Below, in pieces: positions 1-12,080 of a stretch of 64,000 nucleotides of DNA. The stretch comes from Linepithema humile. Lineage: Eukaryota > Arthropoda > Insecta > Hymenoptera > Formicidae. Location of the stretch: contig NC_090132.1 in NCBI RefSeq assembly GCF_040581485.1, forward strand, positions 15,444,146 through 15,508,145, written 5' to 3'. Under the pieces are notes generated by a model. It ran no database searches, was not told the origin of the DNA, and worked only from the letters and a program-made list of their open reading frames with translations. The position numbers and the translations under genes were made by a program. Every line of letters begins with the position of its first letter. Within the stretch, counting starts at the first letter, position 1.

Positions 1-235
1 TCAACAAAGCTATGAATATCGGTTTGGATCGATTAAGTATTTCGCGCAACCTTAACGACACATCAATCTAACTATTTACGGCATGCAAAATTCACGCGCA
101 TAGATTTATGCATTTGCAATTCAAATTCCCGTCGCTTTTTTCTCAGAAAAGTAAGATGTCGAACTAATTTGGTTAAAAACATAAATTTTAAAATCAACAA
201 AAGATACTTAATATCATATTATAATGTTGCAGTAC
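1..235 (-). other. Intron of the GALNT1-like gene (continues off the window)
   Basis: AT-rich sequence downstream of the donor at 235. No coding sequence is recognised. Confidence 0.7.
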
Positions 236-554
236 CATCTGAAGTTTAATTTCCAATTGAAACCTCCCCATGTCATGTCGCTGGCTGGGATGTATTCGAA
301 GGTGTCGTCGCTAATTACGTCTATGATCGGGCAGACAACGGTGTGTCTGTCGTTCGCAATTCTTGAGAGCAGCGGCTCCAGCCAACCCTCGGTGCACTCG
401 CAATGCGCATCGAGAAATGTAATTACTTGTCCTTTGACGTGTTTCGCCCCTAGAAGTCTCGCTCTTATCAGTCCTGATCTCTTTTCGGTGCGATACACGT
501 ACGTGGGAACAGGTAACGTGGTTATATAGTCCTCCAAGTCTTGCTTTAGATGCT
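236..554 (-). CDS. Pgant5: GALNT1-like coding exon 2
   Basis: The acceptor TTCTGCAG lies at 562-555. With the G carried from exon 1, the frame continues EHLKQDLEDYITT and on to the DAH metal-binding motif. The donor GT at 235-234 splits the Trp codon of FRW (TG|G). Bases 1-235 are the start of the next intron. Confidence 0.87.
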
Positions 555-1354
555 CTGCAGAATAATTTCACTCGTAAAATTTCCACACGTGAAGATAAAT
601 TGTTTATATGTACATATATTTCTTCCGTTTATAAATTACGTTATTAACACAATGCACAGGTGATTTACGAAATGAATATATAATACAAATAGAAAAAAAA
701 TCGATTCATCAAGCGTGAAACATGATGAAACGTACCACGCTCACTCGCGTCGTCCACGAGGATGATTTCCTTCAGCAACGATCTGGGAGACCTGTTTATC
801 ACGGACCAGACCGTCCTCAGCAGAGTGGTCCACGCCTCGTTATGGAAAACTATCACGATACTCGTGTCTGGAAGATACTTGGAATACTTCTTATTCTTGC
901 AGCCCTCGAGTCTGATGTCCTTGAGGGATCGGTTCAAGGAGATCATGTCGCTGGCCATCAGGTTGAATTGATTCAGCTTGAACAGCTCCTGCTGCTTGAC
1001 CTCGTTCTCCGGCGGGATGTGCACCGCCGCCCCCATCTCGCCGGGGCTGCCCTTACTCTCTTTCACGACCTTCGCCGGTCGCCACAAGTGCAGCTTGGAC
1101 TGCAGGTACTGTCTCTTGTTGCTGTACTCGTGCCGCAGCGGTTGCGCGTCCTTGGTCTGCAGTTTCGAGTGAAGCTGGGGCGGCTCCTCGGACTGCTGCG
1201 GCACTTGCTGCTGCTTGTTATCTGAGCAGCCCCATCCGGACCCTCCGATGCAATCCGAATAGAGCATGAGCACCATGACGTCGACGAGGAACCATACCAG
1301 CGACGTCAGCAGTATCACTTGACACGTATGAATGCGAATCTTGGAGCGGAACAT
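236..1354 (-). CDS. Pgant5: Polypeptide N-acetylgalactosaminyltransferase, GALNT1-like (5' part, partial)
   Basis: This is the N-terminal part of a Golgi enzyme that starts mucin-type O-glycosylation by moving GalNAc from UDP-GalNAc to Ser/Thr. Two exons (1354-736 and 554-236) give 312 complete codons plus two bases, and the rest lies off the left edge. Residues 1-10 are cytosolic and about 11-33 form the type II membrane anchor. A Gln-rich stem follows, then the conserved stretch around FKLNQFNLMASDMISLNRSL. The GT-A domain starts at about 164 (TSIVIVFHNEAW) and holds LVDDASER, RSGLIRARL, the DAH metal motif at 255-257 and WGGFNWKLNFRW. The GALNT1/13 subfamily, with Drosophila Pgant5 as the presumed counterpart, is my reading of the stem and catalytic motifs. 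The C-terminal ricin-type lectin domain expected of the family is outside the window. No frame defect is visible. Confidence 0.9.
736..1354 (-). CDS. Pgant5: GALNT1-like coding exon 1
   Basis: The ATG at 1354-1352 has A at -3. The exon encodes residues 1-206 and ends one base into codon 207, at a G|GTACGT donor (GT at 735-734). It carries the membrane anchor, the stem and the first half of the GT-A domain. The reading beyond the donor is intronic. Confidence 0.88.
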
Positions 1355-1526
1355 CTTTCAACGGCGGCAGTCTTCCGCTTGTACCACGAGCTCATCACCC
1401 AGTCCGGTCTCCGATGCGTCAGAGCCCCGATAAGATTTTAGAACGAGATTTCACGGAAATATTCACCGAATTCTCAATGCTTTTAAGAGACAGACCTTCG
1501 TAGAATTACATGACTGGTTTTCAGCG
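1355..1526 (-). other. 5' UTR of the GALNT1-like gene with uORFs
   Basis: A pyrimidine-rich acceptor ending GTTGCAG (about 1533-1527 on the minus strand) suggests that the first coding exon begins at 1526 and that the promoter lies further upstream. The leader contains a start-stop (ATG TAA) and a 27-codon uORF (1395-1315) that overlaps the main start in another frame. Confidence 0.45.
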
Positions 1527-1600
1527 CTGCAACAGAAAGAAGCTGGGTTTATTATGGATTCTCAATGCCCGCCACGCGGCTGTATGAAAGAGCGAGCGAG

Positions 1601-1628
1601 GAGGAGAGAGAGAGAGAGAGAGAGAGAA
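1601..1628. repeat. (GA)n microsatellite
   Basis: A run of GA dinucleotides just upstream of the GALNT1-like leader. GA runs can bind GAGA factor, but simple-repeat origin is enough to explain it. Confidence 0.85.
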
Positions 1629-3175
1629 AGAACGTTCTTATCGCCGTGAATTCCCGGCTGATGTTAAAAGGTTGCCCGGGGAGATGCAACCAGAATTCTT
1701 TCGGCAGATCGATCGTTCGCTTCAACTTTACGCACGCTTATCACGATTCTACGAATCACGGAGATAGATAGAAAACCCCTCTTTCTCCGTATACATAGAA
1801 TTGTGTTAACTAAGACGGAATTATACGACACAGCTTGCTTACATAGTCGTGCGAACTCAGGCAGAATTGTGATGAATGTGACTTGTAGAAAGGTAACTGT
1901 AGCCTGGCTACAGGAACTGCGAGAGCGAAAACATGTAAATCAGCCACTTTTCTAAATGACACTTAGTTATTATAAAAATCTAAAGAAAATATTCCTCACG
2001 ATCGTTCAAAATGTAGAACCTTCATCGATATAAAGTTAATTTAAGAACTGCTTTGTTAAAAAAATAACATTTAATTCACTGAACTAAATATTATATATCT
2101 TTTGGGACAAAAATGCTGAGAAAAAAATACTCTTCGCACTCGTTTTGCATTATTTGACACTTTACAGCGCCATTATCACATTATTTACCACACTTCACGC
2201 TTCGATGTTTAGAACGTTTATCAGCACAAAATCAATTTTTACGACTTTATATTCCTTCGTACTTATGGGCTGTTCGATGTGAGTGTTTCTGATCGCTTTT
2301 GAATTGGTTTTGAACGCTCAATTGTTGCGTAAGGTACGATCATTGTAAGAATGAACACGCGAGCAGCTTGCGCGAGCGAAAAAAATGCATACGCGGCCAA
2401 GGGTAACCGGAGCAGTTTGCGACACTTAGACATTTAGCACGTGACTAATTCATACGACGCACACATCGATCGCGGGGAGAGTGTCATTTTAAACCGAATT
2501 CCGTGCCTCTCTGCACCGATGCGCAAGTTTCACGTCAGCCTTTCTACAATAGAACCGGCAATATAATGACACGCGACTTGTGCATACGCGCTCGTGAGCG
2601 CTTGTGCGCGAATATAATTCCTGCCCGCGCGCGCGCGCGCGAATCAGATAATAGTCGTAACGCGATAAATTCGCTTCTGCATCCGTATTGGTATGCTTTT
2701 ATCACATCACGTCGCGTGTAAATCGCTATCTGCCGTCTCTACCGTCGTACAAGCGTATCGCGCTGCGAGCTGCGCCAGTAACTCGCAGCTTTATGCAGAA
2801 AAGTGCATTGGCGGGATTATTGGAAACAGATACACATTACCGGACAAGTTTATCTCGTGTCCTATCGACGCCAGTGACGACATGCTATTTGTATATCTCT
2901 TAATGAAAGGTCAGCTTAAACGAGGAATAGTCGTAATAATTTTCGCGATTTCAAACAAACGCGCCAATTGTCGACGCTACGAGGCGTTATATTTTTTCAA
3001 CAGCCCCGACACGGCAAGCTTGACTTTTATTTCTGATACCGCCGACTGCAATCGATGTCGGCTATAAATTGTAACGAAGAAAAATGATTAATAACAAAAT
3101 GTTTTAAAGACGCGACGGAAATACGCGGGTAATTATCCCACGCAGCCAGTGAGGCCGGCTCTGCCTGGGAAATTA

Positions 3176-3252
3176 TATCGTGATGAGACAACAGCGCTCC
3201 CGATGGTACTAATTAATTAGCGACTGCTAAATAATTCACTTTCATCACGATA
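3176..3252. repeat. Inverted repeat enclosing a homeobox-type palindrome
   Basis: Perfect 11-bp arms (3176-3186 and 3242-3252) enclose the 12-bp palindrome CTAATTAATTAG at 3209-3220. The block is richer in GC than its surroundings and is non-coding. It could be a regulatory element; no miRNA is recognised. Confidence 0.5.
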
Positions 3253-6200
3253 ACAAGCGGGAAATGGCAGTAATAATGTCGGATGACTATGCGCGACCCA
3301 AAGAACGACATTTTCTGGTTGCGCTGCACGGACTTTCTATTATAAAAAAAAAAAAGTAGTCGGAGGCAGATTCCCAGCGCGGTCGTGCGCGTTTTGCATA
3401 CAATATGCCGGCAGTTTCAGAGTATAAAAAAAATAACGTAAAATTTTGATTGTCGTATTTAATTTGGAATTTTTTATTTTGGAATTGCAATCATCAAAAC
3501 AATGAAATATAATATATTTATTCGAGCAATACGCGAAAAAAAAAAAAAAAAAATTGAAAGTTTAGACTAAATTCGAAACTTGACGTTAAATTTTTTTTAC
3601 GTTGCAGAGAATCACACAGCGATAAACATTGTAATAAGCAATGTGGTAATGCTAGGCATCACGTATATTCTTTTCGTTTAATCTCTATTTCTGCGTTTCC
3701 ACTTTTTCATCATTTCTTCCCAGAGAAGTACGGTAAATTCTCTATGAAACACTTCGCAGTTAGCGATAATAAATGGCATAAAGAAATTGGTGGTTTACGA
3801 TTCTGACAGACTGTTACAATAATTTTCAACTATCAGTCTAATAATCGGGCGATAACGCTGGTACTATTAGTAAAATTGCATGCAAATGACTGATAAATCA
3901 ATACTGCGGCACGTAAATATCATTAAGACAAAATGTTTTTCTGTGACCGACGTCGTCGGAGCCTTTTACGATAAGGTGATGGATTGCACATTTGTAATTG
4001 AAATACGCGAAATGCACGTTAACGTGTGTTATTTCGATTATTTTAGTATCGTATTAGCGAAACTGCGTTCTACGAGATAGATTTCTGCAGCAGAGGTAAT
4101 CTTTCGAAGCGGAAGATGAATCGATATCCTGTCAATACGCGTCAGTTAATTCGCGTCGATACCGAGTTAAAAATAAAAGTTTGAAATTTTTTTCATCTAA
4201 TCTTAATTCAACTTCTGACCCCGATCGACGAATCTGTCATTAAAGACAGTGTCAGCGGTTCTGCGATACTTCATTATACTGTTTCTTTAATCAATTTGTA
4301 GGGAAGCTCCCTTTTTTAATTATTTGATTATTAATTATTTTACTACTTCGGCAATCCGTACGGCAGAAATTAGTTCGATAATTAATTCGGTAATGTAATT
4401 AGTGAGCTTAATCTTCTGTTCGTTGCGAGAATATTCTTGTGTAGATTTAGCACTTTATTTTCGGAACTCCGAAAGAGATTGTGCAATCAATAAAATCCTG
4501 GTTTTCCACAAAGTATTCTAGAATTTCTGATAAAATCCGAAAAAGATTCTAGCAATTAAACGGTGGAAAGAAAAATAAAAAAAGTTCTAATAATGTTTCA
4601 GTATTTGGCTGAAAATTTTCCAAATTCTAATGGATTACAAAATCATATCGTGCAATTTTTATATTTTATTTCTGTAGATTTATTGAATTTTTTCGCTGTT
4701 GTTCAGAAATATGAATTTTTTTAGAGTTCTTGATAATATCTAAAAAAATTCTTTGAATAGAATTATACAATTCAATCTTAAATAAAATAAATAAGATAAA
4801 ATGAGAAAAAGTTATTACCAATTTTTGTAGCTTTAGAACTTCGAAATCCTGAAAGCTTCAAATAGATATTTTCAACATGTATGTAATTATTTCTAACAAA
4901 ATAAAAGCTTTTCAACGTTCCTCACCGCGTAATCAAATTTGAGTTCTATTCAGCATTCTTCGATGGAGAATTGTCGTAATCGAAGTGCTTGAAAGTCCGC
5001 CAATATCACATTGACGCAATGCGACGCCAGGTAATGTCATTAAGAAAAAGTCTTCCTGTACAATAGACAGCTATGAAAGCTAAGCCCCTATCTTGTTATC
5101 CGCCGCAAAAAGCCCTAAAACTCTGCAATAGCTCAAATTGTGTAACAACTTCCTTGAAAAACTTCCAGATTAAATATGAAAATATATTTCTTACATTTTG
5201 AACCATTTGCATTCTGATCATTCGTGGGATAAATTTAGTTTTTAATGTAAACATAAAAGTACAAGATTAAAATTTACAATTCAGATAACGGCTTTGTAAT
5301 GATTTCACGTTTATTAGGTATATCAAGTGTGCATGTTTAATTCATGTTTCTTTATAAAGCTACAATAACCTTCTTCATCATTGTTATGTATATAAAATAT
5401 GAACGCAGAATTAATATGTCAAGTGTAGCAACTCTTGTTATAATATTTATTATACTAAACTGCGAGGATAAACTCGGGCAGAAAAAGAATTTATTATTCA
5501 AAATTTATTATCGAATTTCGGTTGAGTCTATTTCAAGCTGGTTTTCCTTAGAAGATTATTTCAACTGGACGTATAAATTAATTTAATGTCAGACGTTTAA
5601 AATTCGAAAATATTCATAAAATTTAGTCTGACATGAAGCTGCCTTTTATCTCTGTCAAGGATAACATATATAGCGGTGTCTTAAACGCTACAACGCCTCG
5701 AGGGATCAATCTGAGCTCTTAACAAGGAAAATTAACCAAACTAATCACATGGGAAGGGCTGAGCTCAATATTAACGTAATACACGCCGCAACCTAAAATT
5801 ATGAAACTTATAATTACATAATACACACAAGTTGTATGTCATATCTACGTCAATTTAACTTGTAGTTCATGAGAGATAAATAACTGAAAGAGCATCCCGT
5901 AATATTTAATCGTGAAACTCGAGGAACAAAACAAACAATGACTGTTCATTGCTAAATTGTACAAAGCGTAGTCGCCTAAATATTTTTATGTCAATTAAAT
6001 TACTTTCTTTTAAGAGTTTTTTTTTTCATCCTTATTTTTTTTTCGCTTTCTATATAACGAACGTAATAATCTCTATGCACATTCCATTCGAAGAAGGATC
6101 CATTAAGAACCGGTTTCTTGGATGCCTTCGAACCGCTTTGCACCAGTTATTTAACCAAATATCAAAATAAGAATGTAGAAAGAATATAGAAATAAACCGT

Positions 6201-6400
6201 TGTATTGTTGCATATCGCTAATAAGGCACATGTAAATTGCGACATTATCGGCTACTTAAAATGGGGTCACTTTTTGTGTCACATCTGTAACAAAGATCTG
6301 TCTAATGATAGATGATAATTCTTTTAAAATTGATATAACACTCCGTGACATTATGATAATGGCACAGATGGAAATTGTAAAACAACAGGAATAAAATAAT

Positions 6401-6553
6401 AGAAACAGTATGTTTTCCAGTAAAAGACACAAGTTGACACAAATCGACACAAGTATCACTCTGTCTTTGTTCGATATTCAATGAGCAACAGAGAAAATAA
6501 TACTTTTGTGTCGCTTGTGTCTCTTGGTGGAAAACTACCACATTATAGTTTCT
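6401..6553. repeat. Long imperfect hairpin, MITE-like
   Basis: The two halves pair in several blocks: AGAAAC, TTTTCCA, AGACACAAG, GACACAA, AAGTAT and CTCTGT on the left meet their reverse complements in reverse order on the right. The element is about 150 bp with a short loop near 6470-6485. This is typical of a small foldback transposable element; the family is unknown. Confidence 0.6.
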
Positions 6554-8859
6554 AAAACTTTGCAAATAATTAAAAAATTACCGTATAAGATATATAAAAT
6601 TTTTCAAACAATCGAAAAATAAAATTTTGTTGTGACAACAGCAAGAATTTGAGATAGAAATCTATTTGTTATTTTATGTAGAAAATAATGAAAAAATCAG
6701 AATGCATGCATACAAAATACATACATTCATATATTATATATTCTAAATTTGCATAAAATTCTGAACAGAACAGAAAATTATGAATAGAATTCTACTTCGA
6801 ATTCTATCGAGAATTGTAGATTGTGCGAAGTGAGCTTGCAACTTTACTTTATAATCGATATAATCGTTGTAATATAATCGATATAATATTATAAATAAAA
6901 TTTTTATATCGCTAATCTATATATTAAGTTTTCTTTGGACTCATAAAATTGTATACCAAGTATTTTATGGTAAATGAGTATATATTATCGATTTCGTGGT
7001 TAACTAGCGGTGTGATATGATAAAATAGCGATAGAATATTTGATATGGTATAATGCAATCGAACTGAATTTAAAAGGCGTGACGTCACAGATTAATTTAA
7101 ACAGCCAACTAGCGATCACAAACGCGATAGAGTGTGTTTGCATGACACCTACATGCGCAATAAAGTCTCTGTGAGCTACGAAACGCAAATCGAAACGCTA
7201 TTGATCTCGTTCGACGTTAAAAGTATAGTCTTTCGGACTTTAGTGCGGTTTTACATCGTATATTTTTCAAATATTTTCGCAATTATTTGAAAGTACGAGA
7301 TAGCACATTATTTTCGAATAACCCTTGAACAGCCAAAGTAACATGAAACTATTTAATTTTCTGAAATTCTGACATTACTTTAAAATATCGAATTATATAA
7401 TTATTTAATATTTAATAACATAAAAGTACAATTTTCCAGATATTTCTAAAATTACTCCGTCAGCGATTCTTTCTGCGTTGAAGTAGCGCACGATACAATC
7501 GATCTAATTCATCGTTAAACCGCGTCTTGAAAAAAACACTCGTGCGTTAGAAAACACAAGTTTCACGAATGAAACAGGCGACATAATTCTGTAAAAAGAT
7601 GCATACGACACGTATTTGCACTGGGTTAAGTATATGCATGTACCAATTCGAGAGAACAATGTGCTCCTACCGGCGTCTAAAATTATGCCGCAGCGGACAG
7701 ACAATACCGGCGATACAATGAAGATCGCGGTATCGTACGGATACCGTTATTACGCGCCGTTTTATACAGGTCACAAACCGGCATAAGGTTTTCCGGGTAA
7801 TGGAGAACGGATTAGCGGCGATACATGCGTGTGCATTTGACGCGCTGCGCTGCCAGTATATATATTTCGCGCAGCGCTCTGTAAATGTCACTTCTCGTTA
7901 CGCGTGTCGCATTTATTTACCGTTGACTGTTTGGATGAACAAACTACGGCGAAATTTCTAATGAACTACGTGACAAATTAAACTGTCGGATGACGTCAAT
8001 GTTATTTGTACGGCTATTATGCGCGCGTTCATTTGTAATACGCAAAGTCTTTTGTACATATAAATGTCTTGTCGGCTTAGACAAATCGGAAAAAGCTGAT
8101 ATTTCCTGAGAGATAAATTGTACCACAAATAGAACGCCGCCGAATAAATTTCGTCGGTTATTTCCTGACGGCTTTGAAATCTCTGCGATATAGCGTGGAA
8201 TGATTCATACTTGTAATACGGTATCAATGTAGAGATAAGTTCTGGTCTTGACACCTTTGATAGCGATTTTCATGCGCACTCAAACGCACAATCTAATTTC
8301 TTTTTGAAACTTCCTATCGAATAGCTTTGTTAGTTCATCGTTTTCGGATAAAGCAATCGTCAAACATACAGAAAAATAAAACCCATTTCCCAAAATTCTT
8401 CAAGCATTAAACGTTAAGTTCAAAAGAGCATTAGATAAAAAGAATAAAAATTAAACGAAGAAGCTAAAGCTTGAAATTCAAAAAATCAGAGAATTATATA
8501 TATAAGGATATCAAAAAGGATTTTTAAGAAATTAATCCTTTCAAGTTTTTATAAATCACGAAATCGATAACGCCCTGCGTATACAATGTAAAAAAATTAT
8601 CAGAAAACCAAAAATATTCGTGCTATTTTTTATATTAAATTTAATATAAAAAAGCCATACGAATTTGTTTGCGTGATGGAAGGAGATCGAAGTACACCTT
8701 TGTGCAAAGTTAGTGAACTCAAGTTTCAAGTTTCGACAAAATCTACACCCGACACAATCTCTCATAAAGCGTATTTCAAACGTACACGCGTATTAAGTCC
8801 GTTCTTACGTTTGTAATCGTAAATACTACTCCTCAATCCTTTACATTATCTTGGCATTT

Positions 8860-9560
8860 AATCTTCACAGCAAGTCACGCGGTCATGACAGCAAATGTCA
8901 CAAAAGGTCACGAAGAAATGGATTTTTACAGCAAGCGTCCTTGCGGGCCAGTTAATATTGTCTCGTTCATGTTGAGAGACGCTATCTAATATCCCGTGCA
9001 TGCTAATCGCTTATTCTAGGAGCTGAGCACCTTTCACTCGTTTCGTGAATCACTACCGAAGCGCGCCGTTAATTAAGTATCGTTTCTCTCCCGCGAGAGA
9101 AACGGTGACGTAAATGGCGCGTACCGAGGATCAGTAGCGTCATCCATCAAGAATACCATCTGCCGGGAAGCCTGCGTCGTAAAAACCCGCTAATTTCGCC
9201 ATTGTCCCGGGAACGAAAAACGTAGAAACCGGCATTTTCTGGGACGGAAAAAATTTTATCGGACTTTTTTCATCTGTCGCGATGTTCATTAATTAATCAA
9301 TTTAAATATCAAGCCCGGGTTGGGCCGCGAAGTGCACTTAAAATTAATTAAAAGGCAACGATTTACATCTCGCGAGAACGTTGCAAAGGACAAACATTTT
9401 TGCTCCACTTCTGCGAATAATTTCAGCCAGATAAAGCTGATGAGCGATCAATATTTGGACAGGACTCTGTATAGCCACACAGATAAATAATTCTTATTCG
9501 GGTGCAATAAATTTGGACGACGAGGCGACCGGAATAAAGGATGAAGCAATCCGCTGAACG
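8860..9560. promoter_or_regulatory. Candidate noncoding regulatory block
   Basis: A GC-balanced block inside AT-rich DNA. It has an AGGTCA nuclear-receptor-type half-site near 8908, a perfect hairpin at 9081-9104 (10-bp arms, 4-nt loop), and TTAATTAA-type homeobox cores near 9290 and 9345. A palindromic AAGTGCACTT lies close by. No coding frame is supported. Function is inference from site density only. Confidence 0.25.
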
Positions 9561-9576
9561 TGTCGCATCGACTCGC

Positions 9577-10200
9577 TCACGACTGGTTCGTCCTGTGCGT
9601 TAGCACAGATGGACCAGTACAATTGTGGAAGCGCGTGCGATAATCTCGGATATCTCCCCACGCTTTCCAAACTCCGACGTGAGAACGTGAGGATAGCGGT
9701 TGCCCCCAGGAGGCATCGTTATCGCAACCCCCTTGTACAATCATCCTGGCCGCCTCGGTCCGTGACGGATCGTTGTTGGCGCGCGTTACAAAACGGCGGC
9801 GGCGGCGGCGGCGGCCTTGAAGCGAGTTTCTCCGTGAGAAAGAGACCGGCCGGTGCGAGCTCCCGAACAGCTCTGTACCAGCTTCGAAGACGGATAACGG
9901 ACGGACAGGTGCGCCGCATTCCTCCAAACGGCACTCCGGCTGCACCGACGATGACGACGATGACGACAGAGTGACTCCTCTCGCTTCGTCCCGTGCGAAA
10001 CGGATGAAAGAAGAGAGGACAAATACGTGGCGGAATGTTGTGATCGGCCGATCGAATTTCCGCCCATCAGTTCGTACGCGGAACAGCCGACTTGAACAGG
10101 CGATCGAGCGAGCGAAATGCCCGAAATCTCGTCCGAAGCGAAAGGTGAACGACATGACGCCTTTGACCCGCCTTGCCGAGAATTCGTGACAGCTAATTTT
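9577..10200. other. GC-rich island, noncoding
   Basis: Overlapping long open frames on both strands are explained by GC-rich, stop-poor sequence and a (CGG)n run at 9794-9815. None encodes a recognisable domain. It may be a promoter or unannotated first exon. Confidence 0.4.
9794..9815. repeat. (CGG)n microsatellite
   Basis: About seven uninterrupted CGG units inside the GC-rich island. Confidence 0.85.
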
Positions 10201-12080
10201 AAAATCGATCAAGATAAAGAATTTTTTATGTTTCGCGAGTTTTGAATAAGAAAACACGAACTCTACCACTGTTGTAATGAACTCTTCAATCGTCAACTGG
10301 GAAATGAGAACGAAAGGGAATTAATAGCGCCGGCGGATAAGTACAATAGCGTTCATTTGCATATTACAATGAAAGCACGAGAGGCACGAAAGGCACGGAG
10401 ATATGAAAAATTGTCGCGGTATTCACGTCATCGCGTACTTGCAGTCTACAATTAGCATTATTCAAATTTATTGATACGAGAAAAATTGTCGCACAATTCG
10501 CAGTCGTTGTTCGCAGTATTTTCGAACGAACAGTCAGTTTTATTGATGGATTATCGGGCAAAAATGCAGTCAATTTATTTTTAAACCGAGACCGTAAAAA
10601 GCTTTAACGCCTTGTAAATCCATCAAATAACCGCCGTTTGCAATGAAGATTGCAAAGAGATCGGTAATTTCTATGGTCTTCCACGGGAAACCACAAGTAA
10701 TTTTCGAGCAAAACAAGTAAACACTGTTTTTAAATCTCGACCGTTTCCTTACAGAGCAGAAAAGAGTGAGCAGTAAAGTTGTGTGTCGTCTATTTTTTTC
10801 TCAACTTGATTTTTAGTTCATGGTACAGCGTGGGACAGAGACCTCGGCAACTGACCCGGTTCCGATAGATCGATTTTGGCGCGACGTGTTTCGCGAATCT
10901 TTTTTAAATTGCTCGAGTCTTATTTTATTATAAATTGCATTTTGCATGAACAGGCAAAAAACGCGATTTTACGGTGTATCGACGGAGCAGTGAAACTGGA
11001 ATAATCAATGACATTTCACGGATGAAAGAAATTCTATTTTTGAAACTTCTATTTTTAGAAAGAAACAAAGGATCTCGAATGGATTAAGTTCGGTCCAAGT
11101 TCGGATCGAGATCGGAGTTAGTGAAGTTCTAAATAGCATAAGTTAGTGAAGTGGCTCTAAGTAGCGCTCGAAGGCTTCTGCTTAGATCAAACGTGTTATA
11201 TGAATGAAACGGGGAAGCGGACGACGACGTTTAGCGGTGAATGTGAAGCGGTAATACGAAGTAATGCGACGTTGGACATTTATATACGCGTAAACAACAA
11301 TAGAGTACATGTGTCCTCCCACATATGTCACAGATGTTTTTTAAGGCGCGAAGCAATGATTTATGGCCGATGAATAAAAACTATAAATTAAATTAGATTA
11401 TAAATATGAGTGCTATAAAGAAATTTTTAAAATAAATGGATTATCAATTAATTGATATAAACTCTTACGAAATCGCGAGTTTCTAACAAGTGAAAATACT
11501 CCTAGCACTTCTTCGTTCATTTCTAGATTTTCTATTTTAATCTTTCTGGACGGAATACTTGTTGTATCAAAGAATTTTCCATACGGAAAAAAATTCAATT
11601 TTTTTAATAAGTATTAATATATGTTCAAATAAAATAGCATTCTATCTCATACTTAAAATTAAAAATCTATTTATTTAAATTGCACGAATGAAATGGAATA
11701 AAATAAACGAGCTTTTAACGTATTTTTTTAAAGCAGCTACCAACAACGCGGCAAGGAAAATACGTGGAGTTTGTGTATACATATCAGATTTCTAAAATTG
11801 AAATTTTTAATCTTTGGAATCAAAAGCTTTAATATTTTTTTTTCTACTTATTCTCATCATGCTTTTTACAGAGCGTCTACTAGTAAAACTGGCGCGAGAA
11901 AAACGCGGTGTGCAGAATTTCTATCCGTATGTGATCTTGAGAATTCAATTCTTTTTAAATCCTTGAAATCCGAATGGACTTTTAACACTTTTTCCGTCCT
12001 GCTATCGTCAGTACATTTGTCGCGCAGCGTGTACGCGCGATTGTAATGCAGCAAGTCTGCGCGAAATTTATGTACATATG
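10201..12080. other. AT-rich intergenic DNA, nothing recognised
   Basis: No domain-bearing open frame and no structured repeat noticed. Confidence 0.5.

Larger units (their letters stand above)
1630..9000. other. Intergenic/upstream DNA, no gene recognised
   Basis: Mostly AT-rich DNA with small GC-rich patches near 2.3-2.7, 3.1-3.4 and 7.5-7.9 kb. The open frames here are short and resemble no family I know. Visible items are a (CG)n run at about 2626-2641, poly-A at 3536-3553, a 9-bp-arm hairpin (5586-5594 with 5626-5634), and the larger inverted repeats listed separately. Noncoding first exons of the GALNT1-like gene could lie here. Confidence 0.55.

Noticed and set aside
9577..10296. 239-codon minus-strand open frame
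   Set aside because: Open frames exist on both strands of the same GC-rich stretch, it includes a CGG repeat and low-complexity Ser/Arg runs, and no domain or splice context is visible.
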